From assembly GCA_008694505.1 (NCBI GenBank), contig VZDJ01004378.1, forward strand, positions 17,043,645 through 17,107,644: 64,000 nt of DNA, in the 5' to 3' direction. This DNA is from Cyanoderma ruficeps. Its lineage: Eukaryota; Chordata; Aves; Passeriformes; Timaliidae. The notes under the pieces are model-generated. The model worked only from the letters and a program-made list of their open reading frames with translations. It searched no databases and was not told the origin of the DNA. This document shows positions 45,701 to 58,512 of this stretch, piece after piece (position 1 is the stretch's first letter; every line of letters begins with the position of its first letter). The translations under genes and the position numbers were made by a program.

Positions 45701-48700
45701 ACATGGAGTGCAATCAATAAATAATCAAAGGACACTAATGTGAACAGTGTCAGCCAAAGAGATCTTACAGGAAAATGATTGATGAGAACACAAGCCTGGC
45801 TGGGAAAAAATTACTCATGCTCTTCCTTAAGTGATTCAAAGAGTATTCAGTTCTCCTGTCAAAACTCAATGGTTTGAGACAAGACTGGTTCAGGTTATTC
45901 ACATTAAATATATTTAGTACTGGTGGTTAGAGAAGAAGGAACACGATCAAGTAGATAAAAGTTTCATTTTCTGCTTCTGTGTTATGTGGGAAAGGGTTAA
46001 TTCTTCCTTCTAGTAGAGGATTTGCAGTCTTCAGCCATCCATATAGGTATTCATGTTGCTGAGCTCACACCTCAGTTTCTCTTCAGTGTTTCCCATCAGC
46101 TCTTTTGGGGTGCCCTCTGCTCAGCTGCTGACTCATTACTCTGTTTTTTAATAGTTGTGTTCTTGAGCATCCAGCTTCCCTCTTGCACCTTGCAGCCATC
46201 AGGATTGCTGTGCTCAGGATGGCTGCTAGGCATTTGACACTTACAGCATGTGTGCCCCAGCAGTCAACATCATAAAGGAGTGAATCTGCATGGATCTACA
46301 GTTCCATAAAGAGTGTTAAAACATGAAAAACAGTCAGAAGGAAAGTCCAGCACTCAAGACTGTGTCCTATAGGGAGAAACTACCGTTGGTGAAGCTCCTG
46401 AGTTTCAGTCAAGCCTTTATGCAGTCTACTAACAGGTAACTATTGAGGGAAAAAGTATGGCTCATTCTAATTAAAAATGGAAGAACCCAAACCTATTACA
46501 AAATCCAGTGAATAGAAGATAACACTCTGCAAGTTCAGACTGATAATGAGATGTTACTCTTCAACAGCAAATTGACTGTTGTGAATGTCTGTTCACCTAG
46601 GATGTGGTGTACTCTTCAGTATATCCATCTGAATTTAAAATCTGGGCCGATTGTATTCCTAGAAGGTATTAGAGCTCAGTCAGAAATTGCAGCATGTTAA
46701 AGGATGCTGCTAGCAAGCTCTTGTCCCTTGTGTTATGATGAGTCAGACTAGATTATTGGTACTGTTCTCAAATCTAAAATCTATGAATTTAAGTAGTTCA
46801 TTTGCTGAAAAAAAAAGTGTGTAGCAATAGTTATGTCATGGCAGTTCTCAGTGTGACAGCAAAATGCAAAACTGTCGTAAGTTGTTTTAATGATGACTGT
46901 GCTGTAAGTATCAGATTTGTGCTGTTCACATTCATATTAAATGCCTCCCTCCCATGCAGTCTGATATGCAATGCCACAGGGAGCTAGGGAGGGGATGATT
47001 ACAGAGTATTGTCTAAGTCATTGGATATTAATAGGAGCAAAATATACCCTAAAATACTCTGTACTGCATCAATAAAAATTTTGCAGCACAATATGCATTA
47101 AAACCTACAAAATAAGTAGTGAAATCCAGAACTGACTATACTATCTATACTTATATACACAGTTTATAGGAGAAGATTTTTCACTGTTAAAAAAACCAAC
47201 AATCGAAACTTGCTTTCCAGTCTACAATTTTGGTACAATGCTGTGACATTCTGTCTCTTTGGAACAGATTGTCTTTAGCAATAGGGAGGCAGAGCTGGAT
47301 TAGCTGCCTGGAAATGTTGTAATTTTCCAGTGCGTAGTAGCAGCAGATTGCTGGGGAGAGTGACAGAAGCTTCCTTGACCTCTCACAGGCCCAGGTAAAC
47401 AGTTTTGTTGCACAGCACAAGGAAGAGAGCTTTAAAATTCAATGAATCCAACCTAAATGGTGTGGGGATTTTTTTTCAGTGTTTGGTGCATTCTGCCTGG
47501 CATATTTTTTTTTTTAATATCCAAAGCTTCTCACATATTTGAAATGTGTATGTGTATATTTTAACTTGCTACAACTTGGATTACTAATCTCTGTCAAAGG
47601 AATAATTTTAAGAAATTCAAGACATTCAGTAGAAAACATGACTTCCATTTGGAACAGATCCCTGTATGTTTGCATTACTGTTCTACCTCTGACACTGACC
47701 ATGCCTGTCAGAAGGCACAGTGCCACACCTTGTCTTTAAATACTGAGCAGTCAGTCTTTGATAGACAATCAAAGTGTTACATGATTGAACTCACTTCACC
47801 ATCATTACACTCACTGTGTTATTGAAAGAAACAGAAAACTTAGTATATTTATCCTTGAAAAACTAAATTTAAGGTAAGTTTTTCAATATGAAGAGAAAAC
47901 CCCTGGGGCTGAGGGTTTTTTTGAGCAAATCACAACACTTAAAATGTGCTATCTATTTAAAATTCAGTCTACTTAAATAAAAATTGAGATAAAGCTGTAC
48001 TTGTGAAGCACCTGCAGAGATCAGTCTCTGATACACCAGACCAACTTATATCCCAGACATGGAGGCAATACCATAAAACAAGACACCATTCCTACTGCAT
48101 CATACTATATTGCAGCTTTGGGGGTTTTTGTGCTTTAGAGAATGTTTTACCTGCTCCATATTCCTGAGTGTTTGGGGCAGGCCTGTTGCCTCCATGGGGT
48201 CTGAAAGCAGGTTCACATGAGTGTCAAATTCGTTTGATTTCTATAGTGTTGTTAAAGGTCCACTCCTAAGGTTATGTCATTTAAGTCACTAACAAAAAGG
48301 TGATTGCTTTCACGTCAGTTAGTATGAGGCACACGTGGGGCCACAGGAAAGAAAGAATGAGGCTGGCTCTTTCCCCCCCTGAGCCCCCACCTCTGAGGGA
48401 AAGCAATTTTGGGGAGGCAAAGTGCAGTACCTGCTCCTACCACATGGTCCATGGTGGGGAACCTTTTGTACACAGCCGTGCTGACAGAGCGAAAGATCAG
48501 CAGGGATGTTAAATTCACGTAACGCATGAGAGTCCTCCTTAACAAGCGCCCGTACTCATCCCTGCCCTGGACACAGCTGGAGATGAGCAACATCAGACGA
48601 TCTGGCCATGGCAAGTTCACAAACTGGTTCCACCACCGATTCACCACCAAAGTAACATAGAAACCTGAGGGTTAGAAGGAAATAAAGTCCAGTGCCTATC

Positions 48701-51158
48701 AGGATTTCAGTAACTTTAATTTTAGTTTCCAAAATGTTGTTCATATCACTAAGCTGCTACATTTCCCAGAATAAACACAATAAACCACGTCAAAACCCAG
48801 GAGGCAATAAATACTAATTATTTAATGGACATTGCAATGTAACATTACATTCCAGCTAAGTATCTCATACCCACAAATTTCCAAATTTCCTCTTCTGTAG
48901 TAAAACTTAGGGTGGAATTTATTTCATTGGAACATCAGGTACAAGGTGTCACTGTTACTGGGCATGATCTAGATATATGTATGTAGATCCAGATATATGG
49001 AAACCTTTCTTGTTAATATATTAAGAACATGAGCATAAATGTTGCCATGACAAAAGCAACTTGAACTTGAGGAAACGAGTTGGAAGCAGATGATTTATTG
49101 TGAACCTTTAACCTCCCACATGCCCCTCAGTTCTGAAATGCTTCCATGCACCAACATTTACAAAATGCCTGAACAGAGACAGAGTTGGAGAATAATTTCA
49201 CATTTAACCGGTACTTACCAAGCACAAAAGTTACTGGGATTTGTTCAGCATATTTGTCACAGTAAATTGATAATTTTTCAAAGAACCGTTTTTGGCTACC
49301 TGTAAGAAAAAATCTGCAGCAAAAATAAAATGTATCTGTCCTTCCATAATATTCTGGCACTAGCTACTGAGTGCAAACATGTATAAATAATCAGATATGT
49401 GCACTGGGGAGCAATCTTGGCTAATGCCTTCAAGCAAATTCTTGAAGGTAAAGGTCTGAACACTTTTGGCGAGTATTAAAGAAGTTGGAAGAAACAACAA
49501 TATTACTCCCTGGTCTTTGTAGTTTTCTCAGGACTAATTTGACTAGCAGTACTAATTGGATCAATATATCTGAAGAATCAGTTTGCTGTGCCATACAGAC
49601 CAAAGACGACAGCAAGCTCTAAGTCTTGAAATAGAGCTTACTCTCGTTTTTCAGACTGGTACTTAATGGAAATGCTTAGGTCTGCTTGAATTGCAAAAGG
49701 TTGCAATCAAATTCCTCTGATTTGAAAATGTTATATTGTTGCAACAGGATTTTTATTCTTGCTCCTATGAATTTTTTCTTTTCCGCAAGATTAAAATACA
49801 ACTGTATTTATTTTGCAATCAGGAAAATATTCACCAAATGATAGCAAATAGACCATGGTTGTAGATTCTGCCCACAGGAAAAGTTACCTGATGAAATACA
49901 AAAAGCTTCAGTATAATTCTTTTTATTTGTATAGGTGAGCATTACAGTTATTTTTTGATTTCTTATAAAAGGAACATATAACAAATATTTGGTGGGTTTT
50001 GCTTACAATTGTGCAATAAAAACTGGAGCACATATGCAAAGCTTTCCGTGGTGTATTTACCATGGTCTTCAATTGCCTGACATTTCTATAAAACTAGCTT
50101 AATTTAAATAACTGTGAGACTTTCCTTTACGTATACACAATAATTTTCTTTCTTTGCTTACAGATATGATTACTGAACAAAAAATAGTGATTAATCAGAG
50201 AAAAACTGAAGCTTATTTTCTCCTTGCTTCCAATAAAAAGCAGATATCTAATTAGAGATCATGGTAAGAACCGAACCATAATTTTGATACTTGTGTGTAA
50301 TGTACTTCATAAATTAAAAGTTTCACTGTACTAATTGATGCATTGCATCTGTCATACGGTGTTTAATTCACACCTTGGTGGAAAAAGCAATTCTTTTTCT
50401 AAGGTGTTCCTCCCAGGTGCTGGGTGACACACAGATAATAACCATGTCTGGCTTCCATGCAGTTTTCCTTATCTTTGCAAGCTTAAAAATCAAGGTTGCA
50501 TGCCTTCCTAGCTTGAAGCAAAACTTTGCTTTTCCTGGCTATTCAATTCCTGGCTATTACTCTCAATGCTGTTAAATTCCCACCAAGCAACCAAAGACAG
50601 AGTTCTGCAGGGCGATCAAAAGGTCTATACCTATGATCTAAAGCAGGGAGGCATGGTCTCAACTGACAGCTCAAAGTCAGAATGACAAAAACTGTAAAAT
50701 CTAGGCTAGCCCTGAGTTTTTATTCAGTCTAACTTCAGTAGGACGGTTGCTCAGTGCTAGGCTAAAAGTACAATCAGCTGAATATGATAAACAGTATTGT
50801 TTGTTGTAAACTCTACATACTTCCTCAGGAACCTTACAGTAAACATGGAAAGATAAGCATATAAGAAAATGTCCAAGGAAAAGACCATAAGTAAATAGTA
50901 ACCTCCCCCCATCATTCATCAGCCTAACACCAGGAAGTCTGAAACTTCAGTATAACATTTAATGAGATGTGAATTGGAAAGAGTGTACCTGTATAATACA
51001 CTTATCGCTGTGTAAAGAGTAGCAAAAACAATAAATTCTCTGTACAGCAATTTGTAGATGCTGCCTTTCCACCTTAGGAGTAATCTGTGAAATCCAAAGA
51101 AAGTGGCATTTGCTACTTTGCTGGAATAAGTGACTGTCATCGTCGTGGTAGGCTGGGC
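33744..51158 (-). CDS. BEST3: Bestrophin-3, nine coding exons (50989-51158 includes a few 5' UTR bases)
   Basis: Bestrophin-3 is a pentameric calcium-activated anion channel of the plasma membrane, prominent in heart, muscle and vessel wall. Coding exons on the minus strand: 51140-50989, 49313-49219, 48664-48431, 43319-43165, 42476-42399, 41981-41829, 38569-38489, 37181-37030 and 34650-33744. Phases agree and give 668 aa, the length of the human protein. The start [20 protein letters not shown] is the family N-terminus. Other family marks are [25 protein letters not shown], the calcium-clasp acidic cluster EDDDD at 300-304 and [13 protein letters not shown], whose IPSFLGST at 356-363 is the BEST3 autoinhibitory motif described in mouse. 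The long last exon encodes a divergent Ser/Glu-rich cytoplasmic tail, as in mammals. An acceptor (TTTCTAG) lies just upstream of the ATG, so at least one 5' non-coding exon exists above 51160. No frame damage seen. Confidence 0.96.
35417..35590 (-). mobile_element. CR1 LINE 3' fragment in BEST3 last intron
   Basis: The plus strand reads ATCATAGAATAGTTTATG, then TTGGAAGGGACCTTTAGAGG, 'catctaatccaacctcc', 'caactagatcaggttgctca' and 'gggcaacctgttccag', the reverse complement of a CR1 3' end. About 175 bp are kept, in the same orientation as BEST3. Confidence 0.93.
43320..48430 (-). other. BEST3: Longest BEST3 intron
   Basis: This AT-rich 5.1-kb intron between the third and fourth coding exons holds a GC-richer patch near 43900-44300 and a possible ancient LINE remnant near 45570-45850. 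No internal exon was recognised. Confidence 0.5.
45570..45850 (+). mobile_element. Possible ancient CR1/L3-like LINE remnant
   Basis: 'ggaagactggagca', a 'cttgaaaaggatgatctaag' stretch and later 'ggacactaatgtgaac' recall decayed CR1/L3 reverse-transcriptase coding sequence (segments such as 'DWK.. / KKG..D..NY'). Divergence is high and no frame is open, so this is a weak call. Confidence 0.25.
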
Positions 51159-53710
51159 CTAGAAACAGTAGAAGAGAAGCAGGACAACCAACAACATTTT
51201 AGACAGCATATCCTAATCTGAATGTACCCTTGTATAGATAGATACATGGATATACATGTAAATTTAAATATATACTAGTATGTGTACATAAATACATGGT
51301 GATTGTATTCATATATATATGGAAAGAGAGGGAAAAATAAAAATTTTGCATTTACAAGCCCTGTTGAGACCTGCAAATTGACTGACACAAGGCTTTATGT
51401 CAATGACCACCCAAACCCAGTAGTTAGCAGGGAATGTGGCCACCTTTCTGGGTGGCAGTGGCAGGAACAGGTTACACCTCTGAAGTCTCTGCTCCCTCTC
51501 AGTTTGTTCCACTCTAGTGTGAGCAAAGAATAGGAAGCAAATTTGCTTGACATTTTTTTCCAAACTTTTCAGCTTCTTGGTAAGAGAAGTAAAGCTAAAT
51601 TCCACAAATGCATGTACATCCCCAGTCAGTATTTTTAGCTGGCTGTGGTAATTATAATTACTTAATCACTGAAAAACCAAATGAGATTTGGAGACTGCCT
51701 CTGTCATTAACAGTTATGACAGCAGCTGAAATCAGCTGGATAATATTGTTATTTCTCTCCTTGGCAGTTAGACATACTTGTCAATACTTCATCATTGCAT
51801 GGCCATGCAAAACAAGCCATAGAGTTGCTCAGGTAGGTATTGTGAGATACAGTGTAATTAAAGTACAACTGAAAATACACAGGTAAATACTTTGTGCTGG
51901 GTTTGGTACTTACTTACCCAGTGCAGGGAGATGCTACAGGAACTCTCATATGTTTACAAAACAAATCCTAGCTCCAAATGTGAATGAAAGCAGTTTATAC
52001 AGCACACAAGAAAGACAGTAATTAGGAGAAGCACAAAAATCTCAAGAAAGTTACTGTGTATCCCAAATATGATTCTTGTCTATATTTTCATGAGGCCACT
52101 GTAGCAAATTTATTGGGGGGTGGGGGAGAAAAATCTGAACTCGTAGTTAACAGATGGCAAGTGTTTTTTGCATCTTGGCTGTGTCTCTGATGCAGAGCAA
52201 AAAGTAAGCCATTAAAATTCACCTGTAAAAGCCCACTTTTTATTTTAGTCACCAAGGGAATTAGCAGGGAAAAAAGCGCCACAAGCCTTGTATTGCTGTC
52301 TCTTTTCCTCTGCAGAATGACTGCTCAATATTTGCCAGCATGGGCCTGAAGATTTTTTTAAGAAGCATGGGTTTGGGTCTTTAGAATCCAAATGATAGTT
52401 TTTCTTTTCCTGAGCCTTGGCACAGACCTTTAATTTTTTGCTGTCACTGTTGTACTCCAAGATGTTCAGTGCAAGAGCCAATTTGTCTGACCAGCATGCA
52501 TGGAAATGCAGTCCTGTCTGCTAAAGATCTTGTGGTCAGGATGCAATGCATAAGAAAATGAAGGCACAAAAGTCCATTCTCCACCAAAAGTGTGGCTTTA
52601 TAAACAATGAAAGAAATCTATGGCTGGGCTACAGGGGAGGAATGGGGTAAAAAATATGCTTAAAAATATACTGTGTTTCCTGGAATTGCTGTAGGAGCCT
52701 TTAGATCTTGCACACTGATGCTGTGGAGTATGTGTTTAGGCCATATCACCAGTGTATCTTTATCTCCCCATTAATATCCACTTTGTAGTGGAAATCTTCA
52801 GCGGGAATGACTGAATGTAGGGACTTACATCTAAAAAAGATGTCTGATAATGGGAGGGCTTATAGCCTGGCAAGAACCCAGACCATTGGCACAACACAGG
52901 GCCACAGTGAGAGGATGGAGTTAGACAACTGCAGGATGAAATAAAGCATAAATTGCTAACTGTGGGAGCAGCCAAATATCATAAAAGGGGACTGGACAGT
53001 CACCCTTTGTTTAGGATCTTTAAGCTGAGGTCAAATTGTAGGACAAAAGATGACCTTCGGGAAGAATTCACATAACTGAGACAGACAGGGGTTGAAGGGT
53101 TCTGCTGGTTTCCCCTGGTATCTGGGCATTTCTTAAACTTTCCATGAGGTCTCTTCTGATGTGGGCCACAGAGGAAAAAAGATTGCTTGCAGCACCTTCG
53201 CAGCATCTGCAGCTCTGCTGGAAGGCAGCCATTAGTGTCAAAAACATGACTCTTGGTTTCTGCATAGGAGGTTCAGGAAGGGTTGGTTCCTCCCAGCTAT
53301 CAGAATGTGGAAAGTGCCAGAAACTGTTTAGTAGCTAAGCTGGACAAAGTGGGTCTACCTTCTCTACAGACCTGAAGCAAATCCTGTCTTGTGAGGCCTA
53401 GTGGACGGGCTTTGGCCACAAATGCAGGGCTGTAGTGATAAGAGGAATCAGGATTAAGAATATTTCCCCATGCAGTAGACTGGGAGAAAAGTTTTTTCCA
53501 TAAAATGCAATTTGTCTTCTTGATTCTAGCAACTATATTTCTAGCAACTTAATCACACTACAGCCATCTCTCGGCACCTTACTCAATGCCCTTGACTCTG
53601 AATAAAAACTCTTGGAAGACATTGGATGCATCTGTTTTTTTCTTTCTCCCTCGGAAATGGAGCAAAGAAAAGTGGGACTGTCACAGCAATTTTAGGCTTT
53701 GGTGCCTTGG

Positions 53711-53780
53711 TTTCATTGCCTTTCCTTGCCTTTCCTTGCCTTTCCTTGCCTTTCCTTGCCTTTCCTTGCCTTTCCTTGCC
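53711..53780. repeat. 10-bp minisatellite, seven units
   Basis: Six perfect copies of TTTCCTTGCC (53721-53780) follow one copy with a single change (TTTCATTGCC). One strand is purely pyrimidine apart from G at one position per unit. Open frames across it (Lys/Arg/Gly-rich on minus) are artefacts of the repeat. Confidence 0.95.
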
Positions 53781-55171
53781 TGTGGTACACTCCTGTTTAA
53801 TCTTCCTGCTAAGCAAATGCTTTCCATAACATTTACCATTGGGTTCATATAGGGACTTCAGGATAATATAATTCAATGTCTTAAAATATACATTAGGTCA
53901 GATTAGGTTATTACAGAACAGTTTAGACTACACAAAGCTATGAAAGACAGCTATGTGTTTGTCTGGTTAGATTTCTCAACACAGCAAACACAAATTTAAA
54001 TCTGCATCTTTGTTTTTTTCTCTGAGAACAACTACCACCGTTTAGGTACGGCCTCCCCTTGCAACAGGAAGTTTTGGCAATAAAGCCTTGCACTGACTCT
54101 GGCTCTTGCACAGTGGTCCTAAGCCCTTGGTTCACAGGCAGAATGTTGGCAGAGAGTCCTTCCTACATTACTTATGGCCACAGGAAATTAAAAAGCTAAA
54201 TCTGAGATGGACAGGAAGAGCAAAGCATAATGATGCCCCCCAGCACATTCCTCCCTGAGCAATCTTTTGGCCAGGGCTGAAGAAGCACAGAATACATAAG
54301 ACCAGATACCACAGGCACCAGTGTCAGGAAAACCACTTGTAATTATCATGTTGCCCTTAAATTCATCAGGAGATATAGGGCTAGGCTTTTTGCTGGTATT
54401 GATTTGTGAGTTTTGAGGATGTAACACAAGTTTATGCCCATTTGATTTGTGGAGAGACCTTCACTCATATCTATGATGCTGTTTTTTCTTTTACTCTGTG
54501 TTTATTTTCTTTCTGAAACTTTCTCAAGCACAGACTGAAATGTGAGTTATATATTACTCTGCTTTTGCTAAGATCATCAGAAGACTTTAGGCATAAACAG
54601 CTAAAAATAAAATTGTGTCCTCTCCATTAATATTGAATGCAATTGTAAATGGGATTTTTGCCCGGCTGAGAATTTCAGGATGCATTAGGATTTCATAGAG
54701 AAACCACAGTACGAAATAAACACCCATCAGTGTTTCCTAACTGACCAAGAAAATCTCATTACAGAATGTATAAATAAATAGTACCTTTATGCAGACCTAC
54801 CCCTTATCATTGTTCACCTTGTTTTTTAGTTTACAGCATAGAAGAGAAAGTGAGTGAGAGAGATTTGAGTTAAGCCAACTATAAAAACATATTAAGCTTA
54901 TGCTGTATCCACTGACCTGCTATTTTGATTCAGCAATCCAAGCCTGAAGGCAAATCTTGGACCCTTCCTCTTTCTTAGACGTCCTAAACCAAGTCCCGTT
55001 CAGATCTGTAATAATCACCTTGCTCTTCCCTTAACCTGAAGCAAGGGGTTGCTGGTGCTGAGCACTAAGAGGAGTGGACTGACAAGAACAGGGGTTAAAA
55101 TGTCTTTCCACTTCTGGAAGTCTGTTTTTGCCAAGTACACTGTCCTGTCAGTTACACGGGGAACAAACGCA

Positions 55172-55192
55172 AGCAGCAGCAGCAGCAGCAGC
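55172..55192. repeat. (AGC)7 trinucleotide repeat
   Basis: Seven AGC units, directly followed by TGCTG, which makes the end self-complementary. The repeat is outside any recognised coding frame. Confidence 0.9.
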
Positions 55193-58100
55193 TGCTGATC
55201 TTGCTCTTTTCTAGTCTATAATTATAACGCCACTTGCCATCGGAAGGACCTTTCATTTGAATGAGAATCTTGCAATGGTTTTGGCTGGCACATACAGCTT
55301 TTTTTGCATTTTATTTCCTGCAAGATGGGACGGGCAAGAAGGGAGCATTTTGTTCTGAGACTTGTCTTGAAAAGTGGTGTGTCTCTAACACAGTCCTGTA
55401 AAGGCACATCAATGAATAGCAGTGATTAACTACATCTAAAAAAGAAGACCAGAGACAACCCCACCAAACCTGAAAATGTGCCCCAGTTGCACCTTGGTCC
55501 CATTGTGGAGCACAGCATTTGCTGCATTTCTGCTTTGCTGATTTGATTTGGGAAATCAGGTCCCTGGGGCGTGCTGTAGAAATCACTCATCCCTCAAAAC
55601 AGGCAGGGTTGCTGCTACCAGAAGTCTCAGTGGACCCATTCACAACTATATTTCAGCACGTGAAAATCCTTCTGCAACTGGAGGTTTTACATAGGACTTC
55701 TTTCCCTCTTCCCCTTTGTAAAATGAGATGAACTCTGTCTTTTATGACCCATGGCATTAAGAGTGAACTGTAAAAAATGATAGACTGTGAAAGCCCAGGA
55801 GATATCATGTAATGTTGTCATAAACTTCAGCAGAGAATGAAATAATATGACTGTGAAGTAAATAAAAAAAATGCATGGGGAGAGAATAAGCAAGATTTAT
55901 AGATTTAATTCATTTTATGATGAAAGGTTTCCCCCCCTTCCTTAGTCCCATTAAGCTATTTGAAGCCATTTATTTAATTAAAACTCTCCCAGAAAGAATG
56001 GAAGTTTCTGCCATTGTTTGCCTTTCTTCTTGTTGTTAATGGCCGAAGAAAGACACTTTGATGTCAAAGCAGGCGAGATATTAGACTGTGGCATGTGTGT
56101 GTCAGGCAGTGGCCTGTGGCAAAAGATGACAAATCATTTTAGCATTCAGTGACTTGGCATGAAGAAACATACTGCCTGATCCTATTACAGAGACTGCCTT
56201 GTGCAAGGAAAATTCTTAACAACAGGGATATTTTAAGGTCACTGGTAAAAATAATTACTTAGACCTAAAACATTTTTCTTTGCTGAGCATAATCGTTTGC
56301 TGGTCTCACTGAGCAGTAAATAATAACACCTCTGCGTGTCAGTGGGTATCAGGTGGTTTTCCTGGCGGCTCTTCAGTATTCCTGCAGATTGGAGTGGCTG
56401 AGATTGCTCTACTGGCTCAGAGCTGTTGTGCAGAAGACATGAGATTTAGAGCTCCTATGTTTTCAGAGGCAGAAATAAATACATGTTTCCATCTGTGTAG
56501 CTCCATTGGGATTGGTTCTGTAGGAAGTACTGCTTTTTAATCTCTAAGGTGTCCCTATTTCCTTGTTGGGTATTTCCAAAGATAGGGAATGTTTTTACCT
56601 TTCATCCTCTGTTTCCCTCTAGGGAAATGTGGTTTCATCTACAAAAATAGTTTTCAGAAGTTCCTTTCTATATGCAGTTCTACTAATGATCACCGATAAT
56701 GGTGTACTTTGCATTCATTTTCTCTTGCTGTACTTTGAACACATACAAGAGACAAAAACATTTTAGCACTGTGTAACTAGACAGGTTTCTGCTAGTATCA
56801 TCTATGGGTGTTTAACAAGACAGCGGAGTGCAACAGATAGAAATCCATCAAATAAAACTTATTTAATATATTTATGCTTTTGATTTCTCTTCTTGATTTT
56901 TGAGCCCATTTCTACTGGAAGATTTCTGGAAGAGACAATTAATACATATCGTGTGCTAGTGAAGCTTCAAGCAAGCACATCAATATCTGTAACAACAACA
57001 CACAATGCCAATATCCAAAGTAATGCCATAAAAAATAGGCTAAAATTTGGTCTGAACAACATGAAAGAATTTTCTTAGTGAAAGGAAGTGAATAATTTAA
57101 GTGTTGGGAAGAGAGCAGTATTAAATAACCTGCTGTCAGATTTTCTCAAATGAGAATATATTGAGTTTTCCTATACTTTTCTACTTACTGTCATTTGCTG
57201 CTAGAATTCCTGTCTTAAATAAATCAGTAAATTAACATAAAATGTCCTCTGCCCATAGAATGAATGTGTAGAGACTTGCTGTGCTATCTTACAGTCTCTT
57301 TCATGAGAGAAATTGCAATAATTAAAAGTTAATCTAGTGGGAGAGATACCACTGTACTTAGCATCACTCAATGTGGGTTATGGAAATATAGTTTAAAGGA
57401 GGCTCTTTTATCTCTAGAAGTCACATGGTAGAATACTTCAGAGGATTACAAATGAGTTTGTCTGCAGGATAAAGCCTGCTGTCCTGACAGATTAATTCTC
57501 TGAGTACTGTAAAACTGCAGTCAAAAATACTATGCTTTGCAACTTCCTTCTACATAAACATCATTTATTATGCAGTAGTGCTGAGTTTGCTATTAGAAAT
57601 ATTGTTACTGTGACTCTTATCATCCTCAACAATCCTTTTATTGGCAAAAGGCCCAGATACACAATGTCACCATGGGACTTATCAGACAGAAGATGAGATC
57701 AACAATGCATCAAAGAATAAGGTGTCCAGGAACTGGATTCAAAAGCCAGTGCCTGGTTTGACTGGGAGAGCTTTCTCATAACTTAAGACTTCCATCTCCA
57801 AAGTGCTCCATATCATGTTCATCTGAAACAATCTGGGTAGGTTATTTAATATGTGCTAGCATAGTTCAAGTGAAAGTGAAATGGTTGAAAGACAATCACA
57901 GAAGGAGAGGTGCTTGACTTTGCTCTATGTATTGCCTTTTCTGAAGTCAGTGTCATTCCACTTTGCAATATGACCAAGGTTTCAAAACTTATTGCAAATT
58001 ATCAAATGTTAGATATTAGACAGTTTCTTTACTTACCTAAAAATACAGCAGATTGCACAGCCATTTCCATAATCATCCTTCTTTCTTTAGATGCTGAAAA

Positions 58101-58482
58101 ACTGTAATTTCTTTTATTTTTAGTGAAGAAGTTATGTTAACAAAATTTTGTATTGTTCTGGACACTGAAGAATACTGATAGTTGATGGCCAGCACGTCAT
58201 AATATATACTAATATCTCCTGCATTTCTTAGGGAATTAAATTAGAGAAAGACAAATATTTTCTCCCATTTAAATGTTTATTTCGCACCACAAATATTCAT
58301 CTAATATATTCATGTTAGAGTTAATAATGCATCTTTGTTTGCACAACAGGCAAACAGTGAAGATTTCTGAGTATCACTGTAAGCCTCATAAATTCATGCT
58401 CTTTATGACTTAATGGCCTAGGTTTTCAGTGAGGGATGTTACATCTCAGAATAGCAAATGACGACCCATGTTCCCTGCATGG

Positions 58483-58512
58483 AAAATAATAACAACAACA
58501 ACAATAATAAAA
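58483..58512. repeat. (AAC/AAT)n simple repeat
   Basis: A run of AAT and AAC triplets. Nothing else is seen around it. Confidence 0.8.

Noticed and set aside
53583..53876. Lys/Arg/Gly-rich minus-strand open frame
   Set aside because: The low-complexity part is the translation of the 10-bp minisatellite; there is no independent coding evidence.
55172..55192. CAG/AGC repeat as a polyglutamine-coding tract
   Set aside because: It is only seven units long and lies in no supported reading frame.
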